Shown here: piece by piece, positions 63,014 through 64,000 of the stretch | How positions within the stretch are numbered: position 1 is the stretch's first letter | How the letters are laid out: each line of letters starts with the position of its first letter | NCBI GenBank assembly: GCA_023435305.1 | Contig: JAEYRV010000004.1 | Location: forward strand, 62,001 to 126,000 | Reading direction: 5' to 3' | Length of the DNA stretch: 64,000 bases | Source of the DNA: Bacillota bacterium | GTDB lineage: Bacteria; Bacillota; Clostridia; Acetivibrionales; DTU013 | Program-made: the position numbers and the translations under genes | The notes under the pieces: generated by a model | The model's input: only the letters and a program-made list of their open reading frames with translations | Databases searched by the model: none | What the model was told of the DNA's origin: nothing

Positions 63014-63130
63014 CATAGAAACCATAGAAACCATAGAAACCATAGAAACCATAGATAGCATAGATAGCATAGATAGCATAGAAACCATAGATAGCATAAA
63101 TAGCATGAAAAGCATAGATACCATAGATGT
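63014..63130. repeat. 9-bp tandem repeat, about 13 units
   Basis: Units of CATAGAAAC and CATAGATAG alternate in blocks from 63014, at an exact 9-bp step, ending in degenerate copies. It lies about 80 bp before recG. The minus-strand Met/Leu/Tyr-rich frames over it are repeat translation. Confidence 0.88.
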
Positions 63131-63208
63131 ATAGATAGCGTAGATAGTATCCATGACATATCAGCATGTATGTTGACACGTACTTATTTTGCATGTATTA
63201 GGAGACAA

Positions 63209-64000
63209 ATGATGTACCAGAGCGCCGGAAAACTTGATAAGCCGCTGCAATACCTGAAGGGAGTTGGGGAAACACGAGCAATTTTGTTTCAGAAGCTCGG
63301 CGTTTTTACTGTGGGTGATGTGATATCACATTATCCCAGAGAATACGAGGACCGCAGCAAGCTGAAGAAACTGATCGAACTGCAGGATGGCGACCAGTGT
63401 TCCTTTGAAGGCACAATTGTCTCAAAAGTAGTGCTGTCGAGACCACGAAGGGGTCTGACAATATGCAGGACAAGCATAAGGGATGAAACGGGCATGATAA
63501 ATGCGACCTGGTTCAACCAACCTTATTTAAAAGACAGCTTCAAGCCCGGCGAGAGGTACTTGTTTTATGGTAAAATCACAAGAAGAAGATCATTTGAGGT
63601 TTTGAATCCTGTATATGAGAAAATAGAAGAGTCAGGTCCTGTCCATACATGCAGGATCATACCTGTTTACCCGGCGACGGGAAAGCTAACCCAGAATGCT
63701 ATCAGAGCAGTAATAAGGAATGCACTGGAGTATGCCGGAGACAGCCTGGAAGACATTTTGCCCCAATGGGTCAGGGAGAATTACGGACTGACCGGCGCCC
63801 AATATGCAGTCAATAACATACATTACCCCGAAAATGACGAGGCCTTTCTGAAGGCCAGAGAAAGGCTGGTCTTCGAAGAGCTGTTCCTTTTGCAGACAGC
63901 TCTGATGACTTTAAAATCCGCTTCTGAAAAAACAGAATCCGGGATATGCTTCGGCGCAGGCCCGAAAGTCGGCGAGTTTATGGAGAAGCTGCCCTTCAAG
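63209..64000 (+). CDS. recG: ATP-dependent DNA helicase RecG, 3'-truncated by window edge
   Basis: RecG drives regression of stalled forks. About 264 residues are visible, roughly the first 40 percent of a ~690-residue protein. They hold the N-terminal wedge domain: GKLDKPLQYLKGVGETRAIL, FTVGDVISHYPREYEDRSK and the OB-like FNQPYLKDSFKPGERYLFYG. HYPENDEAFLKARERLVFEE leads towards the helicase core. The ATGs at 63209 and 63212 are both possible; AGGAG is better spaced for 63212. recG follows spoVM-rpmB in the Bacillus order too. Confidence 0.94.
   Translation, partial: MMYQSAGKLDKPLQYLKGVGETRAILFQKLGVFTVGDVISHYPREYEDRSKLKKLIELQDGDQCSFEGTIVSKVVLSRPRRGLTICRTSIRDETGMINATWFNQPYLKDSFKPGERYLFYGKITRRRSFEVLNPVYEKIEESGPVHTCRIIPVYPATGKLTQNAIRAVIRNALEYAGDSLEDILPQWVRENYGLTGAQYAVNNIHYPENDEAFLKARERLVFEELFLLQTALMTLKSASEKTESGICFGAGPKVGEFMEKLPFK

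Noticed and set aside
62902..63194. Hydrophobic Met/Tyr/Leu-rich minus-strand proteins
   Set aside because: They are translations of the 9-bp CATAGAAAC repeat in several frames and have no ribosome-binding site.

Overview
The window comes from the chromosome of an endospore-forming, anaerobic-type Firmicute of the class Clostridia. The evidence is the spore genes (spoVM, an alpha/beta-type SASP, cotF, dacF, prkA-yhbH-spoVR), SLH-domain and RqcH proteins, Zn-type L28, Arg codons that are mostly AGA/AGG, and frequent ATA for Ile. Genus cannot be fixed from sequence alone. No plasmid, prophage, transposase, defence system or CRISPR array was seen.

Layout. 1-9300: a co-directional housekeeping operon, fmt(partial)-DUF116-rsmB-rlmN-stp-prkC-rsgA-rpe-thiN, mostly with overlapping or touching genes. 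9350-14387: an aminotransferase, a DUF2284 protein, an S-layer-type protein and rqcH. 14388-15830: a 1.4-kb gene-free stretch with several repeat families and the infC leader. 15830-18005: infC-rpmI-rplT and a TrmH-family methyltransferase. 18009-24990: DUF4363/YetF, spore coat and SASP genes, FapA-like, DacF, and a B12-binding radical SAM protein. 25118-29672: an orphan three-gene TadE-like operon. 31260-35871: prkA-yhbH-spoVR. 35924-45008: tRNA-Val, a lipoprotein, a purine/S-adenosylhomocysteine recycling group (PNP, HTH-methyltransferase, PfkB kinase, ahcY, SAH/MTA deaminase) and tRNA-Thr. 45221-53493: a class IV aminotransferase, PilZ, CIRCE-htpG, LysR and full-length purL. 53494-54288: repeats. 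54289-61326: glgA-nth, an FtsA-like ATPase, a GAF-GGDEF cyclase and a membrane protein. 61642-64000: spoVM, rpmB, a large 41-bp repeat array and the start of recG.

Two themes stand out. First, in Bacillus the order is fmt-rsmB-rlmN-prpC-prkC-rsgA-rpe-thiN-spoVM-rpmB-...-recG. Here the left half ends at 9300 and the right half resumes at 61642, so about 52 kb of other genes sits at the thiN/spoVM junction. Second, the gaps are full of non-coding repeats. Two 152-bp elements with long terminal inverted repeats lie 47 kb apart in opposite orientation. In each, one terminal repeat has been amplified into an exact 41-bp-period array (8 and 11 units). There are two further MITE-like palindromic elements of about 154 bp and several 6- to 22-bp tandem repeats.

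Small or unusual genes include a 23-codon spoVM, an infC that almost certainly starts at ATT, a small ORF interrupted by a stop codon at 44416, and a degenerate copy of a methyltransferase 3' end. All function calls rest on reading motifs and known gene families by eye. No database search was run.
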